Origin: CALOFP01 sp942492635 | Lineage (GTDB): Bacteria > UBP6 > UBA1177 > CALOFP01 | Length of the DNA: 64,000 nucleotides | NCBI GenBank assembly: GCA_942492635.1 | Contig: CALOFP010000002.1 | Coordinates: forward strand, 992,001-1,056,000 | Direction: 5' to 3' | In this document: positions 43,655 to 52,743 of the stretch, one piece after another | How positions within the stretch are numbered: position 1 is the stretch's first letter | Layout: each line of letters opens with the position of its first letter | Program-made: the position numbers and the translations under genes | The notes under the pieces: model-generated | What the model was told of the DNA's origin: nothing | Seen by the model: only the letters and a program-made list of their open reading frames with translations | The model's database searches: none

Positions 43655-44041
43655 ATGTGGAACATTGATGAATTTGAAAAAAAGGGAAAAATATTCGTTA
43701 GCGGTAATTTGGAGAAAGTGGAATCCCTGGAGTGGAATTACCACGGCGCTTTCAAGGGTGTTGCGCTCAAACATCTCGTCATGGGCGATCAGACGGAAGG
43801 AAAGTTAAGCTGTCATCTAGTGAGAATAGAGGCCGGTTGCGAAATAGGAGATCACATTCATGAAAGCAACTGGGAACTCCACGAAGTTGTCGGAGGCACG
43901 GGTACATGTTTCTTAGGGGATAAAAAGGTTGAATATGAAGCAGGAATTTCCGCCGTCATCCCCGAGGGAAAACCTCACAGAGTCGTCGCAGGAGATGAAG
44001 ATCTCTACATACTCGCCAAATTTGTCCCGGCGCTTGTGTAG
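43655..44041 (+). CDS. Cupin-domain protein
   Basis: 128 residues, a single cupin barrel. The first motif GCEIGDHIHESNWELHEV has the His-x-His and Glu metal ligands, and the second, GISAVIPEGKPHRVVAG, the final His. GGTGTCFLGDKKVEYEAG lies between them. Such small proteins bind a metal and often a sugar or organic acid, but no substrate can be read. AAAGGAG upstream fixes the start; a hairpin lies in its leader. It has no operon partner. Confidence 0.85.
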   Translation: MWNIDEFEKKGKIFVSGNLEKVESLEWNYHGAFKGVALKHLVMGDQTEGKLSCHLVRIEAGCEIGDHIHESNWELHEVVGGTGTCFLGDKKVEYEAGISAVIPEGKPHRVVAGDEDLYILAKFVPALV

Positions 44042-44046
44042 ATTAG

Positions 44047-44078
44047 TTCCCTACCTTTTAAAAAGGGATGATTAGGGT
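44047..44078. repeat. C/G-rich hairpin element, copy B
   Basis: TTCCCTACC, TTTTAAAAA, then GGGATGATTAGGG: an imperfect hairpin with an AT-rich loop six bases after the cupin stop. It has the same layout as 13638-13675 and 46534-46557. Confidence 0.35.
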
Positions 44079-44243
44079 GAGTTGTTGAGATCAAATAGCC
44101 TTTTAACAACCTGTTATTATCTATTTTCTTTTGTATCTCTTGAAAAAGACTTAATTAATCAATATTACAGCATAATCCAATTTCCCAAAAGTTATGAGAT
44201 AGTTGTGGTTTGGGATTAGGAAATCAGGAATTTCGGTCTTACT

Positions 44244-45482
44244 TCAGCTCACTCTTGAAAAAAGGCACTTAAGGTATGCGCCTTCCGGGAATTTGACGGG
44301 GTGGTCAACCGCATGCTCAGATCTTTCGATCTCCTTCAAATTGTATCCTTCGGATGAGGCGGTTTTGAAAATCATTGAGAAAAATTGATCCGCCTTCACG
44401 CGTGAAGAACAGGAGGCCATTACGAACGTTCCTTTTGGCGCAAGAAGTCTCAGTGCCAGCTTCACAAGTTTGGAGTAGGCATTGATCGCCGCCTTAACCT
44501 CGCTCTCCTTCTTTGCGAAACTGGGAGGATCGACAACTACCACGCCGTATCTTTTACCCGACTCAGCAAGCTCCTCCATCACCTTGAACGCGTCCCCCGC
44601 GATGTAGTGGTGGTCGACAACCGAAATATCGGGATCGGAGCCGTTGAGCTCGAAGTTGCGGACAGAGCCCTCGATTGCCGGTTTTGAAATGTCCACACTG
44701 GTAACCGAATTTGCCTGACCAGCAGCAGCGTAGAGTGAAAAACCGCCCGTGTAGGAGAAGACGTTGAGCACATCCTTTCCCTTTGAAATCCTTCGAACCC
44801 GCTCCCTGTTGTCCCGCTGGTCTAGAAAGAAGCCGGTTTTCTGGCCGTTGACAGGATCCGATTCGAGAAAAATACCGTTTTCCCGAAAGACAACGGTCTC
44901 CTCAAGTTTCGGACCGAAAAGCGAATCCCCGTTTTCAAGGCCGCACAGAAGATCCGGATGTTCGCTGGTAAGCCTGTTCATCCTGAAGACGATTCGCTCA
45001 GGATCCATGAGTTCAACAAGAGAGTCTACGACATTTTTTAGATGGGGAATCCAGCAAGCAGAGTAGATCTTGACAACGAGAGTATCGCAGTAACGATCGA
45101 CCACAAGCCCCGGAAGACCGTCGCTTTCACCGTAGACAAGCCTGTAGCCGTCCGTTTCCGTAGCAGGAAGATGATCCCTGATCTCCTTAGCCGTTCTGAT
45201 TTTTTCAAAGAAGAAATCCCTGTCGACCTTTACAGGATTTCCCCGGTGAAGCACACGAACACGGATAGGGGAGTGGGGATCGTAAATTCCCACAGCGAGA
45301 AACTTTCTCTTCTCATCAAACACGACAGCGATATCACCTGATTTTCCAGGATGACTCTCCCTCGTGATCGAACTCTCGAAAAGCCAGGGATGCCCTTTTT
45401 TAATATTTCTAATCGAAGGTTTTGAAATTTTGATAGCGATAGTTTTTTCCGAAGGAGTCGGAAGATTGTGGAGATCAAACAA
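44244..45482 (-). CDS. RlmI/RlmK-type class I rRNA methyltransferase (PUA + SAM domains)
   Basis: About 412 residues. An N-terminal PUA-like domain begins at KPSIRNIKKGHPWLFESSI. The Rossmann methyltransferase part has VLNVFSYTGGFSLYAAAGQA, the acidic SVDISKPAI and the catalytic DPPSFAKKESE. These define the RlmI family, which methylates cytosine C5 of 23S rRNA. The open frame reaches ATG 45542, but the first 20 residues are aromatic-rich and not family-like; I prefer TTG at 45482 with AAGGG upstream. The start is uncertain by 20 codons. Confidence 0.85.
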   Translation of the reverse strand: MFDLHNLPTPSEKTIAIKISKPSIRNIKKGHPWLFESSITRESHPGKSGDIAVVFDEKRKFLAVGIYDPHSPIRVRVLHRGNPVKVDRDFFFEKIRTAKEIRDHLPATETDGYRLVYGESDGLPGLVVDRYCDTLVVKIYSACWIPHLKNVVDSLVELMDPERIVFRMNRLTSEHPDLLCGLENGDSLFGPKLEETVVFRENGIFLESDPVNGQKTGFFLDQRDNRERVRRISKGKDVLNVFSYTGGFSLYAAAGQANSVTSVDISKPAIEGSVRNFELNGSDPDISVVDHHYIAGDAFKVMEELAESGKRYGVVVVDPPSFAKKESEVKAAINAYSKLVKLALRLLAPKGTFVMASCSSRVKADQFFSMIFKTASSEGYNLKEIERSEHAVDHPVKFPEGAYLKCLFSRVS

Positions 45483-45665
45483 TGCATATACCCTTATGAA
45501 ATTGCCGAAAAAGTAGTTGGTGAAAACGAAAAGGAAAAACATCCCGAAAAGTTTCCGACCAATCAGAGGAGTTTAATCATTTAAAAAACAATTTCAAATT
45601 TTAGAAAAAAAGGTAATAAAACAGGCTAGATAAAATCTCGAGAAAGATCTTCTAAAAAGAGTATA

Positions 45666-45703
45666 CGTTCGTGTCCGTCAGTGTTTCTCCGTGTCAGTCC
45701 GTG
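45666..45703 (+). repeat. GTCCGTG-type dispersed repeat, copy 2
   Basis: Units TTCGTG, GTCAGTG, TCCGTG and GTCCGTG in the same order and spacing as the copy at 34971-35010. Confidence 0.55.
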
Positions 45704-45802
45704 CCACTTCCTGAAAACCCCCAGGCAAAAATTTACAGCCTCAAAAGAACCGACTATTATTGCAAAAGCAACAGTAGGATTTGGAAAACAGCGGAGGAAA
45801 TC

Positions 45803-46117
45803 ATGGAAAAAAACCAGAAGCTCAACGTAATCTGCGACCTTGTCGTAGTCAGCTACGATTACGGTCCAAGCCTCTCATCATTTGTGGCCAGGGTGGAGAA
45901 GGTAATTAAAGCAGACACAAAAGTCAAAAACATGCTGACACCGATGGGAACAATACTGGAGGGCGAGTGGTCGGATGTCATGAACCTGATCAACACCATC
46001 TTCATGAAATTCGCACCCGAAAGCGAAAGACTCGGCTTGACATTGAAAGTTGATTTTAGAAAAGGTAAAGACAACAGAATGGAAGGCAAAGTAAAATCGG
46101 TGGAAAACAAAATGTAG
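45803..46117 (+). CDS. MTH1187/YkoF-family thiamine-binding protein
   Basis: 104 residues, the family length. The ferredoxin-like fold is seen in VVVSYDYGPSLSSFVARVEK, then the hallmark TPMGTILEGEWSDVMNLINT. Members bind thiamine or a related compound as oligomers. The ATG at 45803 is chosen because GGAGG lies at 45793-45797; upstream in-frame codons run through a GTCCGTG repeat and are not coding. No thiamine genes or TPP riboswitch are visible nearby. Confidence 0.85.
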   Translation: MEKNQKLNVICDLVVVSYDYGPSLSSFVARVEKVIKADTKVKNMLTPMGTILEGEWSDVMNLINTIFMKFAPESERLGLTLKVDFRKGKDNRMEGKVKSVENKM

Positions 46118-46271
46118 TTCAGAGCTCTGCCGACAATATTTTCGAACCCTTCAATCTACGCACCCTCTTAAAAGGAATAAAAATCCAGCAGCAAAGTGCA
46201 ATTAATGGAACCCGAAAGAGTTTTTCAGCCCACCTGGGTCCATATTTTGGCACGCTATTTTTTTAAATGGT

Positions 46272-46349
46272 AAAATCCTGTTTCCGTTTCCAATCTGTCC
46301 ACAAAAAAAATATCTTGGTCAATTAAGCGGCTGGAATTACCAAATTATC
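46272..46349 (+). repeat. Dispersed intergenic repeat, copy B
   Basis: The blocks AAAATCC.G.TTCCGTTTCC, CAATC, AAAAAAAATATCT, CAATT, GGCTGGAAT and CAAATTAT occur in the same order as in the complement of 13527-13603. Confidence 0.65.
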
Positions 46350-46533
46350 TTTTTTTTGATGAATTCAGAAGCTGATTTCGACTGGATAAAGTTTTTTAAG
46401 ATAATATTAAAATTTTCAAAATGCGGGCAAATCAAACCTGCGGAGTGCTGTTTCAGTATTGTAGCACGGTACCAGCACATGTTTTTCAACCCCGGATTGC
46501 ATCGTTTAATGTTGATGTCAGTATCGGGAAATA

Positions 46534-46557
46534 ACCCCTCCTAAAAATTAGGGGAGG
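46534..46557. repeat. C/G-rich hairpin element, copy C
   Basis: ACCCCTCCTAA, AAA, TTAGGGGAGG: CCTAA/TTAGG pair around a 3-base loop with C/G-rich flanks, like the element at 13638. Confidence 0.4.
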
Positions 46558-46756
46558 AGTTTTAAGAAGAAGGAGGCTGGTTATCTAACAGTGAGATTAA
46601 ACACACCGCTACAAGCATTACGCTCTCACCGGGTTCGTTCGGTGTTGACGAAATTTAAATGATTTCAGATGGCATCACCAGCTTGCTTTTGATGTTGCAA
46701 TGATTCGGTCAAAAAAGAGTTCTCCCTTTTCGTGTTTTTCATGGTTATTCTTTCTC

Positions 46757-46793
46757 CCCGTTCGCGTTTGTTCGCGTGGTTCGTGGCTGATTT
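46757..46793. repeat. GTTCGCG/GTTCGTGG repeat
   Basis: GTTCGCG, GTTCGCGTGG, GTTCGTGG; related GTGGTTGTTCGGG continues into the last codons of the next minus-strand gene (TTTCGTGGTTGTTCGGG). Confidence 0.4.
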
Positions 46794-46797
46794 TTTC

Positions 46798-48702
46798 CTA
46801 TTTCGTGGTTGTTCGGGATTTCAGCTGGGTGAGGACGTGGTTTATTCTTGCGAGGACGCTCTTGTCGCTTACGCCTCTTTCTTTCATTCCCAAAAGAGCT
46901 TCCTCCATGTTTTCGGTTTCATTGGGATACTTTGCCATGAGGTGAATTACGTCAAGATATGAATTTTCACGGATAGTGCCGTCGACAACGTTTTTCTTCA
47001 GGTCGGTAATCCTTTCGCTGTCCAGGTTGTAGCTGTAAAGAACCGAAATGCTCTTTCTCTGAACGACGGATGCCCTGTCCTTAACAAGGTCGAAAAGAAT
47101 TTCCTCTGTTTCGCCAGTCTGTACTCTCCGGAGAGCGTTTGCCACAGATGCACGAATTCTGGGGTTTTTTGACCCGACAAACTGCACAACCTCATCAGTA
47201 TTCTCTTCCATTCCCATGTTTCCGATTCCGTCAAGAAGGTATTCCCTCTCTCCGTCCGTCCTCGCCGATTTCAGATCTTCCACTATGTGAGTTCTCATTT
47301 TCTCGGCCTCTGACCTGTCACCGTTTCTGTAAAGCCTTGAGGCGACGGCACCGGCTGTCAGCGACGCCGTTGTACGCATCTCGCCCGAACTTCTTGTCTG
47401 CATATAGAAATTCTTCACATAATCGACAGTCTCCCGATCCGGGTTCTTGATGTGTGAAATGTTCTGGAAATAGAGGCTGTACATCGGATCCGCCTTTGTC
47501 GAAGGCAGATCGAGAATTTTTCGAATCGCCGCCTGCGCCTGCGGATGACCGGCCGAAACAAGAATTCCAAGAACAAACATTTTGGGCTTGTATGTGATTT
47601 TTTTCTTCTGGAAAATTTTTACAAAATCCTCACTTCTCTCAGGATGAAGCTTTAAAAATCCCGAAGCCTTCCACCAGAAACCCGATTTGTCGTGCATATC
47701 GCCGATCTGGGCAAGATCGTCAAAAGCCTCCGCGATATCGGGAGCAGAAATACCCATCGCCCTCTTTTCAAGAAGCTCCCTCTCTTTTTTTTCGCTCACA
47801 TCGATTTTCCCGGGGGTAGCGTCGCTCATTTTTTTATAATCCGGAAGTTCGAAATTATAATCGTTTTGAAATTTTGAAAAGGAGACCATCTCGAAAAGAA
47901 AAGATGTATTCAAATTAAAAAACTCCACGCCCGTCGTATCCCTGACGACACTTTTTTCAAATCCTTCGATCTTCTCCGGATAACCATCTAAAGAAAAATC
48001 CATTTTCATGCTGGAATCCACATCCTGTGAAAAATGAGAAAGAGATCCGTTAACGGCGGACAGTGTTGAATATTTCTCTTTTTTCTTAAGAACACGGGCA
48101 GAAGAAAACCCCATACCCTTTCTCTCATAAAGAGAGTCGTAGCGGCCGTATTGATTTACCTCCCGTTTTTTCCAACTGCCGTTTTCCCCGAAAATCATCT
48201 GAAGCTCACCCGCCAACAGCATAATCGTGTTTTTGAAAATATCCCTCTCCTGCTTTCTGAAAAAAACCTTCTTTATCTTTCCGCTCTCATGAATTTTTAA
48301 AACGGCGACCCTGTTTTTGAACTCGAACTCCGATTGACCGGAGGAGTTGATAATATTGTTTCCGTTGAAAAAGACATTGCACTCCTGGATATCTCTAGTA
48401 ACCAGATGAAGAAAAAAGTAGCCATTCTCCTTTTTAAAAGGAATAAAATCCACCAGGAACGTGCAGTTCATTGAGCCAGAAAGAGTTTTTCCACCCTCAA
48501 GCTGGGGAATATGAGTTTTGTTTTCACTTTTATATGCAAGTTTGTAACTGTACCTCTTGCCTGTTTCAAAATCGTATTTCAGCGACCGGAATTTCTTATT
48601 GAAAAAGAAAAAAGCGGCCAGAGCGAGAACTATCGATAAAACAGAAAGCACTATTGCCTTTTTTTTCCATTCTTTTCTGATAAATGATGTGAATTTCGAC
48701 AT
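46798..48702 (-). CDS. Membrane-anchored protein with beta N-terminal domain and HEAT-like helical repeats (vitellogenin/lipid-transfer-like layout)
   Basis: 634 residues. A membrane anchor (about 14-35) is followed by a beta-rich region (about 40-290) starting FETGKRYSYKLAYKSE, and then a helical superhelix (about 305-630) with units such as GILVSAGHPQAQAAIRKILD, LLDGIGNMGMEENTDEVVQF and RIRASVANALRRVQT. The order (strands with the F.xGxxYxY opening, then paired helices with GNxG and Ala-Leu-Arg segments) is that of the vitellogenin/MTP large lipid transfer N-terminal module. I propose this by pattern only; plain HEAT repeats are the alternative. GAGGT supports the start. It is 27 bases downstream of the LRR lipoproteins and likely co-transcribed. 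The last codons run into a GTTCGTGG repeat. Confidence 0.7.
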   Translation of the reverse strand: MSKFTSFIRKEWKKKAIVLSVLSIVLALAAFFFFNKKFRSLKYDFETGKRYSYKLAYKSENKTHIPQLEGGKTLSGSMNCTFLVDFIPFKKENGYFFLHLVTRDIQECNVFFNGNNIINSSGQSEFEFKNRVAVLKIHESGKIKKVFFRKQERDIFKNTIMLLAGELQMIFGENGSWKKREVNQYGRYDSLYERKGMGFSSARVLKKKEKYSTLSAVNGSLSHFSQDVDSSMKMDFSLDGYPEKIEGFEKSVVRDTTGVEFFNLNTSFLFEMVSFSKFQNDYNFELPDYKKMSDATPGKIDVSEKKERELLEKRAMGISAPDIAEAFDDLAQIGDMHDKSGFWWKASGFLKLHPERSEDFVKIFQKKKITYKPKMFVLGILVSAGHPQAQAAIRKILDLPSTKADPMYSLYFQNISHIKNPDRETVDYVKNFYMQTRSSGEMRTTASLTAGAVASRLYRNGDRSEAEKMRTHIVEDLKSARTDGEREYLLDGIGNMGMEENTDEVVQFVGSKNPRIRASVANALRRVQTGETEEILFDLVKDRASVVQRKSISVLYSYNLDSERITDLKKNVVDGTIRENSYLDVIHLMAKYPNETENMEEALLGMKERGVSDKSVLARINHVLTQLKSRTTTK

Positions 48703-48729
48703 TTAATACCTCTAAATTGTTGAAAATTT

Positions 48730-50070
48730 CTATTCTTCGCTGCACTTGGCTGAATTTTGCTCAGTTGTTCCAAATTTTTCAAGATTGTCTTTTATACTAT
48801 CCAGCGGTGAAAAGTCAGTTATGCAGTTTCCTCTCAAATCCAGCGATTTCAATTTGGAAAGATTGGATAACGGTGTAATATCTTTTATAAGGTTATTTTT
48901 TAAACTTAGGCTTTCAAGAGAAATGCAATTTTCAATACCTTCGAGGGATTCTATTTTTCCATTATCGGCTAAAATTTTTATAAGTTTTGAGCAATTTGAA
49001 AGTCCTCTAAGGGTACGAATATTATTTCCAGAAATGTTTAAGTAGCGCAGTTTTAGCAACGATTCCAGCTCGTCTATTGTTTCAAGTTCACAATCACTTG
49101 CACCTAGATATGCAAGATTAGGGAGTGATTCTATATTTCTCAACGACTTTAAAGGGTTGCGGCTAATGAAAAGCCTAAAAAGATTGGTTTCAGAAGGCAA
49201 TGTCTCCAAACTTTCCAAATCATTGCCTACAATGTATAGATTTCTTAAGGATTCCATCCCTTTTATCGGAGACAGATCTTTAACATGTCCGCTACTTAAA
49301 TTCATAAAATCTACATGTGTAAAGTACTCCAAACCACTCAGGTTCCTTATATTTCCGCCAGATTCCTTACAATCGATCCAGCTGATATTTTTAGCGGTAT
49401 AGCGTGTGAAATCTCGGGGTGGGAGGCATTTTTTGAGGTTTTCATCCTTTATCGTTACCGGTTCGTCGAGATCGTAGTCGCCGCAGCGGGTATAATCCTG
49501 GTAAGAGAGAGTCGTATTGTCTATTAAACCTCCAAGATTGTCCTTTATGCAGTTGTTATGGAGTTGTACTATGCAATCTTCGCTTTCCAGACACAACCTT
49601 ACAGGGCTCGCGTCTTTTATTAGGTTAAATCTAAGGTCAACATCATTAAGTTTCAGGCCCTTCAACGGTCCAATCGATTCAATCCTGTTTCCTGATAAAT
49701 ATATATATTCAAGCTCGTTAAGCTCTTCCAGAGGGGAAATATCAGAAATTTTGTCACCGGGAATATTTATACTCTTCAGCCAGTGCAATCTTTCTATTCC
49801 TTCAAGACTCTCTATTATTCCGTCCTTTTTACTGTTCAAACAAGGAAGTTCTTCCATAGCTTCTTCGTAAAAGGGGTGGCTTATGTCAAGAGGGATTCTC
49901 CCTTGAGGGCCTTGAACCATAATCATCCTTCTTAATATGCAATTTTTCAGCGCTTCATCCTTTATGTACTTATCCAGTTCGCTCTTTTCTTCCTTTGAAT
50001 TTCCGTTTCCACAGGAAAGTATGGAGATTAATAAGATGAAAATTGTTGCGATGAATCTTGGGATTTGCAT
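48730..50070 (-). CDS. Leucine-rich-repeat lipoprotein, paralogue 1 (most divergent)
   Basis: 446 residues. A lipoprotein signal ends in SILSC (lipidated Cys near 20). Two LRR modules follow, each opened by a cap: EKSELDKYIKDEALKNCILR at about 29 and TIKDENLKKCLPPRD at about 210. SDS22/internalin-type repeats (LxxLxxLxLxxNxIxxIxPL) follow, for example LSGNRIESIGPL and LSLKNNLIKDITPLSN. The middle conserved block (DNTTLSYQDYTRCGDYDLDEP) is shared with the other three. It differs from paralogue 3 mostly in the second LRR set. The start directly follows the previous stop (TAAATG, no gap). It probably presents a binding face at the outer membrane surface. Confidence 0.85.
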   Translation of the reverse strand: MQIPRFIATIFILLISILSCGNGNSKEEKSELDKYIKDEALKNCILRRMIMVQGPQGRIPLDISHPFYEEAMEELPCLNSKKDGIIESLEGIERLHWLKSINIPGDKISDISPLEELNELEYIYLSGNRIESIGPLKGLKLNDVDLRFNLIKDASPVRLCLESEDCIVQLHNNCIKDNLGGLIDNTTLSYQDYTRCGDYDLDEPVTIKDENLKKCLPPRDFTRYTAKNISWIDCKESGGNIRNLSGLEYFTHVDFMNLSSGHVKDLSPIKGMESLRNLYIVGNDLESLETLPSETNLFRLFISRNPLKSLRNIESLPNLAYLGASDCELETIDELESLLKLRYLNISGNNIRTLRGLSNCSKLIKILADNGKIESLEGIENCISLESLSLKNNLIKDITPLSNLSKLKSLDLRGNCITDFSPLDSIKDNLEKFGTTEQNSAKCSEE

Positions 50071-51408
50071 TTACTCTCCGCTGCACTCGGGGTTTATGGT
50101 TCCGTGGTAGAAATTTTTGATATCGTCTTCGATTTCCGACAAATCTGAAACATCTGTTGTGCAGTTGTTTTGAATGAAAAGCTCTTTTAGATTTATGAGT
50201 CCCGAAAGGGGCTCGAACGATTCAATAAGGTTTGTGTTGAGTATAAGTTTTTCTAATTTGATTTTGTTTCTAAATGGCTCCACGTCCTTTATCTTGTTTT
50301 CATCTGCATATAATATATTCAGATTCAGCATTCCGGAAAGTGGGGAAATATCTTCAATCAGGTTATTACTCAAATAGAGTGAAGAAATCCTTTTTGCACC
50401 GCTAAGGGCATTGATTGATTCCAGTCCGCATTGCTCGGCCCGAAGGTAGCTGAGATTTTGAAGTTTTTCCAGACCGTCCAGGTTTTTAAGAGGATTACCA
50501 GAAATTGTTAGCCAATATATTCTTTTAAGTTCAGAAAGCGGTGAAAGGTCGGTGATGTTATTTGCAGGTAAATTTACATAAAGCATTTGCTTCATACCGG
50601 CGAGCGGAGATAAATCTGATATCTCCGAACATGAGATGCTTATCCTGCTTACGCCCGTAAAATGCTCAAGGCCCAAAAGGTCAGCAACGTCACCATCGAC
50701 CTCCCCGCAATCGATTTGGGTTATATTTTTAGCGGTATAGCGTGTGAAATCACGGTCGAGGAGGCATTTTCTGAGGTTTTCATCCTTTATCGTTACCGGC
50801 TCGTCGAGGTCGTAGTCGCCGCAGCGGGTGTAATCCTGATATGAGAGAGTCGTATTGTCTATTAAACCTCCAAGGTTGTCCTTTATGCAGTTGTGCTGTA
50901 TATAAACAGTACAATCTTCGCTTTCCAGGCACCATTTTACAGGGCTGGGGTCTTTTATTCTGTTAAACATCAGATCAATACGTTTAAGGCTTGTCATATT
51001 CATTAGAGGTTCTAGAGATACTACTCTGTTGAATTCCAGATAAATACCTTCTAGTTCATGAAGATCTTTCAGAGGCGTAAGGTCTTTTATCCTACTGTAA
51101 TGCATATTTATTTCTTTCAACCAATAAAGCCGACCTATACCTTCCAGACTTTCAATATAGCCATCTGTTTTTACCCCGCAGTAAAGCTCCTTAATAGCCT
51201 CTTTATAAAAAGGGTGGCTTATATCCAAAGGTATGTCGTAATTATGATTTAGTGCTTCAAACATTTCCCTTAAAATACAATTCTTCAGGGCTTTATCTTT
51301 TATGTACTTATCCAGTTCGCTCTTTTCTTCCTTTTCATTTCCGCTTCCGCAGGAAAGAATGGATGTTATTAAAATGAAAATTGTTGCGAGAAGTTTTGTG
51401 GTTTTCAT
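50071..51408 (-). CDS. Leucine-rich-repeat lipoprotein, paralogue 2
   Basis: 445 residues, same architecture: lipobox SILSC, cap EKSELDKYIKDKALKNCILR, LRRs such as MHYSRIKDLTPLKDLHEL, a central cysteine-bearing block (CTVYIQHNCIKDN, then YTRCGDYDLDEP), second cap IKDENLRKCLLDRD and further LRRs (SLYLSNNLIEDISPLSGM) ending EPLSGLINLKELFIQNNC. The first module resembles paralogue 4 most, while the C-terminal LRR resembles 3 and 4 with changes. It abuts both neighbours with no intergenic base. Confidence 0.85.
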   Translation of the reverse strand: MKTTKLLATIFILITSILSCGSGNEKEEKSELDKYIKDKALKNCILREMFEALNHNYDIPLDISHPFYKEAIKELYCGVKTDGYIESLEGIGRLYWLKEINMHYSRIKDLTPLKDLHELEGIYLEFNRVVSLEPLMNMTSLKRIDLMFNRIKDPSPVKWCLESEDCTVYIQHNCIKDNLGGLIDNTTLSYQDYTRCGDYDLDEPVTIKDENLRKCLLDRDFTRYTAKNITQIDCGEVDGDVADLLGLEHFTGVSRISISCSEISDLSPLAGMKQMLYVNLPANNITDLSPLSELKRIYWLTISGNPLKNLDGLEKLQNLSYLRAEQCGLESINALSGAKRISSLYLSNNLIEDISPLSGMLNLNILYADENKIKDVEPFRNKIKLEKLILNTNLIESFEPLSGLINLKELFIQNNCTTDVSDLSEIEDDIKNFYHGTINPECSGE

Positions 51409-52743
51409 TTATTCGTTATTGCACTCCGGGTTTATGGTGCCGTGGTAGAGAGTTTCTATTTCGTCTTTTATTTCGGATAATGGTGATATGTCTGTTGTGC
51501 AGTTGTTGTCTATGTATAGTTGTTCCAAATTAATTAATCCCGAAAGTGGCTCAAAATCATCAATTAGATTGCTGCTCAATAAAAGTTTTTTTAACCTTAT
51601 TTTGTCTCTCAATGGCTCCAAATCTTTTATTTTATTTTCATATATTTTAAATATTTGCATATTTGAAGCCTCTGAAAGAGGAGTGATATCTTCTATTAGA
51701 TTGCTACTCAAATAGAGTGATGAAAGGCTCTTGATTCCGCTCAAAGCATCTATCGATTCCAGTCCACAGCGCTCGGCCCAGAAATATTTAAGGTGTCTCA
51801 TTTTTTCCAGGCCTTCAAGCGTTTTCAGAGGATTGCCGGAGAGATTTAGCCAATATATCCCCGTAAGTTCCGAAAGCGGAGAGAGCTTGGTAATGTTGTT
51901 TCCTCTAAGATTTATGTAGCTCAGCTGTTTCAGACCTGATAGAGGAGACATATCGGATATTTCCGATCCTTCAATTATCAATTGTCCCATTCCAGTAAAA
52001 TGTTCGAGCCCAGAAAGATCTTTTACGTGTCCGGAAACTCCTTCACAATCAAGCTTGGTGATATTTTTAGCGGTATAGCGTGTGAAATCTCGGGGTGGGA
52101 GGCATTTTCTGAGGTTTTCATCCTTTATCGTTACCGGCTCGTCGAGGTCGTAGTCGCCGCAGCGGGTGTAATCCTGGTATGATATATTTATATTATCCAC
52201 CAATCCTCCAAGATTGTCCTTTATGCAGTTGTTATGGAGTTGTACTATGCAATCTTCGCTTTCCAGACACAAGCTTACAGGGCTCGCGTCTTTTATTCTG
52301 TTAAATCTAAGGTCAACATCATTAAGTTTCAGGCCCTTCAACGGTTCAATCGATTCAATCCTATTTCTTGATAAATAGAGGTATTCCAGCTGATGCATAT
52401 TTTTAAGTGGTGAAATGTCCGAAAATTTGTTTCCGGGTATATTTATTTTTTTCAGCCAGTACAGCCTATCGATTCCTTCCAAACTCTCTATAACACCATC
52501 TTCTGAAATACTGCAGTAAAGTTCTTTTAAAGCTTTTTTATAAAAAGGGTGGCTGATATCAAAAGGTATATCGTAATTGTGATTTATTGCTCTAAACATT
52601 GACCTTGAAATGCAATTCTTCAGGGCTTCATCCTTTATGTACTTATCCAGTTCGCTCTTTTCTTCCTTTGAATTTCCATTTCCACAGGAAAGAATGGTTG
52701 TTATTAAAATGAAAATTGTTGCGAGAAGTTTTGTGGTTTGCAT
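51409..52743 (-). CDS. Leucine-rich-repeat lipoprotein, paralogue 3
   Basis: 444 residues; lipobox TILSC, cap EKSELDKYIKDEALKNCISR, two LRR modules. Its C-terminal 100 residues (from SLSSLYLSSNLIEDITPL) are almost identical to paralogue 4, at DNA level too (about 51409-51730 against 52744-53065), which points to recent duplication or gene conversion. Its first module instead resembles paralogue 1 (LKGLKLNDVDLRFNRIKDAS). It is therefore a mosaic of the other family members. Confidence 0.85.
   Translation of the reverse strand: MQTTKLLATIFILITTILSCGNGNSKEEKSELDKYIKDEALKNCISRSMFRAINHNYDIPFDISHPFYKKALKELYCSISEDGVIESLEGIDRLYWLKKINIPGNKFSDISPLKNMHQLEYLYLSRNRIESIEPLKGLKLNDVDLRFNRIKDASPVSLCLESEDCIVQLHNNCIKDNLGGLVDNINISYQDYTRCGDYDLDEPVTIKDENLRKCLPPRDFTRYTAKNITKLDCEGVSGHVKDLSGLEHFTGMGQLIIEGSEISDMSPLSGLKQLSYINLRGNNITKLSPLSELTGIYWLNLSGNPLKTLEGLEKMRHLKYFWAERCGLESIDALSGIKSLSSLYLSSNLIEDITPLSEASNMQIFKIYENKIKDLEPLRDKIRLKKLLLSSNLIDDFEPLSGLINLEQLYIDNNCTTDISPLSEIKDEIETLYHGTINPECNNE

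Larger units (their letters stand above)
46118..46797. other. Non-coding spacer packed with repeat elements
   Basis: A 680-base gap between convergent units, the thiamine-binding gene and the six-gene surface cluster. It contains three repeat elements (46272-46349, 46534-46557, 46757-46793), listed separately. The 62-codon frame at 46356 lacks a ribosome site. No tRNA is seen. Confidence 0.55.

Noticed and set aside
46356..46544. 62-codon frame in the repeat spacer
   Set aside because: No ribosome site and no protein-like features; it overlaps the end region of the dispersed repeat.
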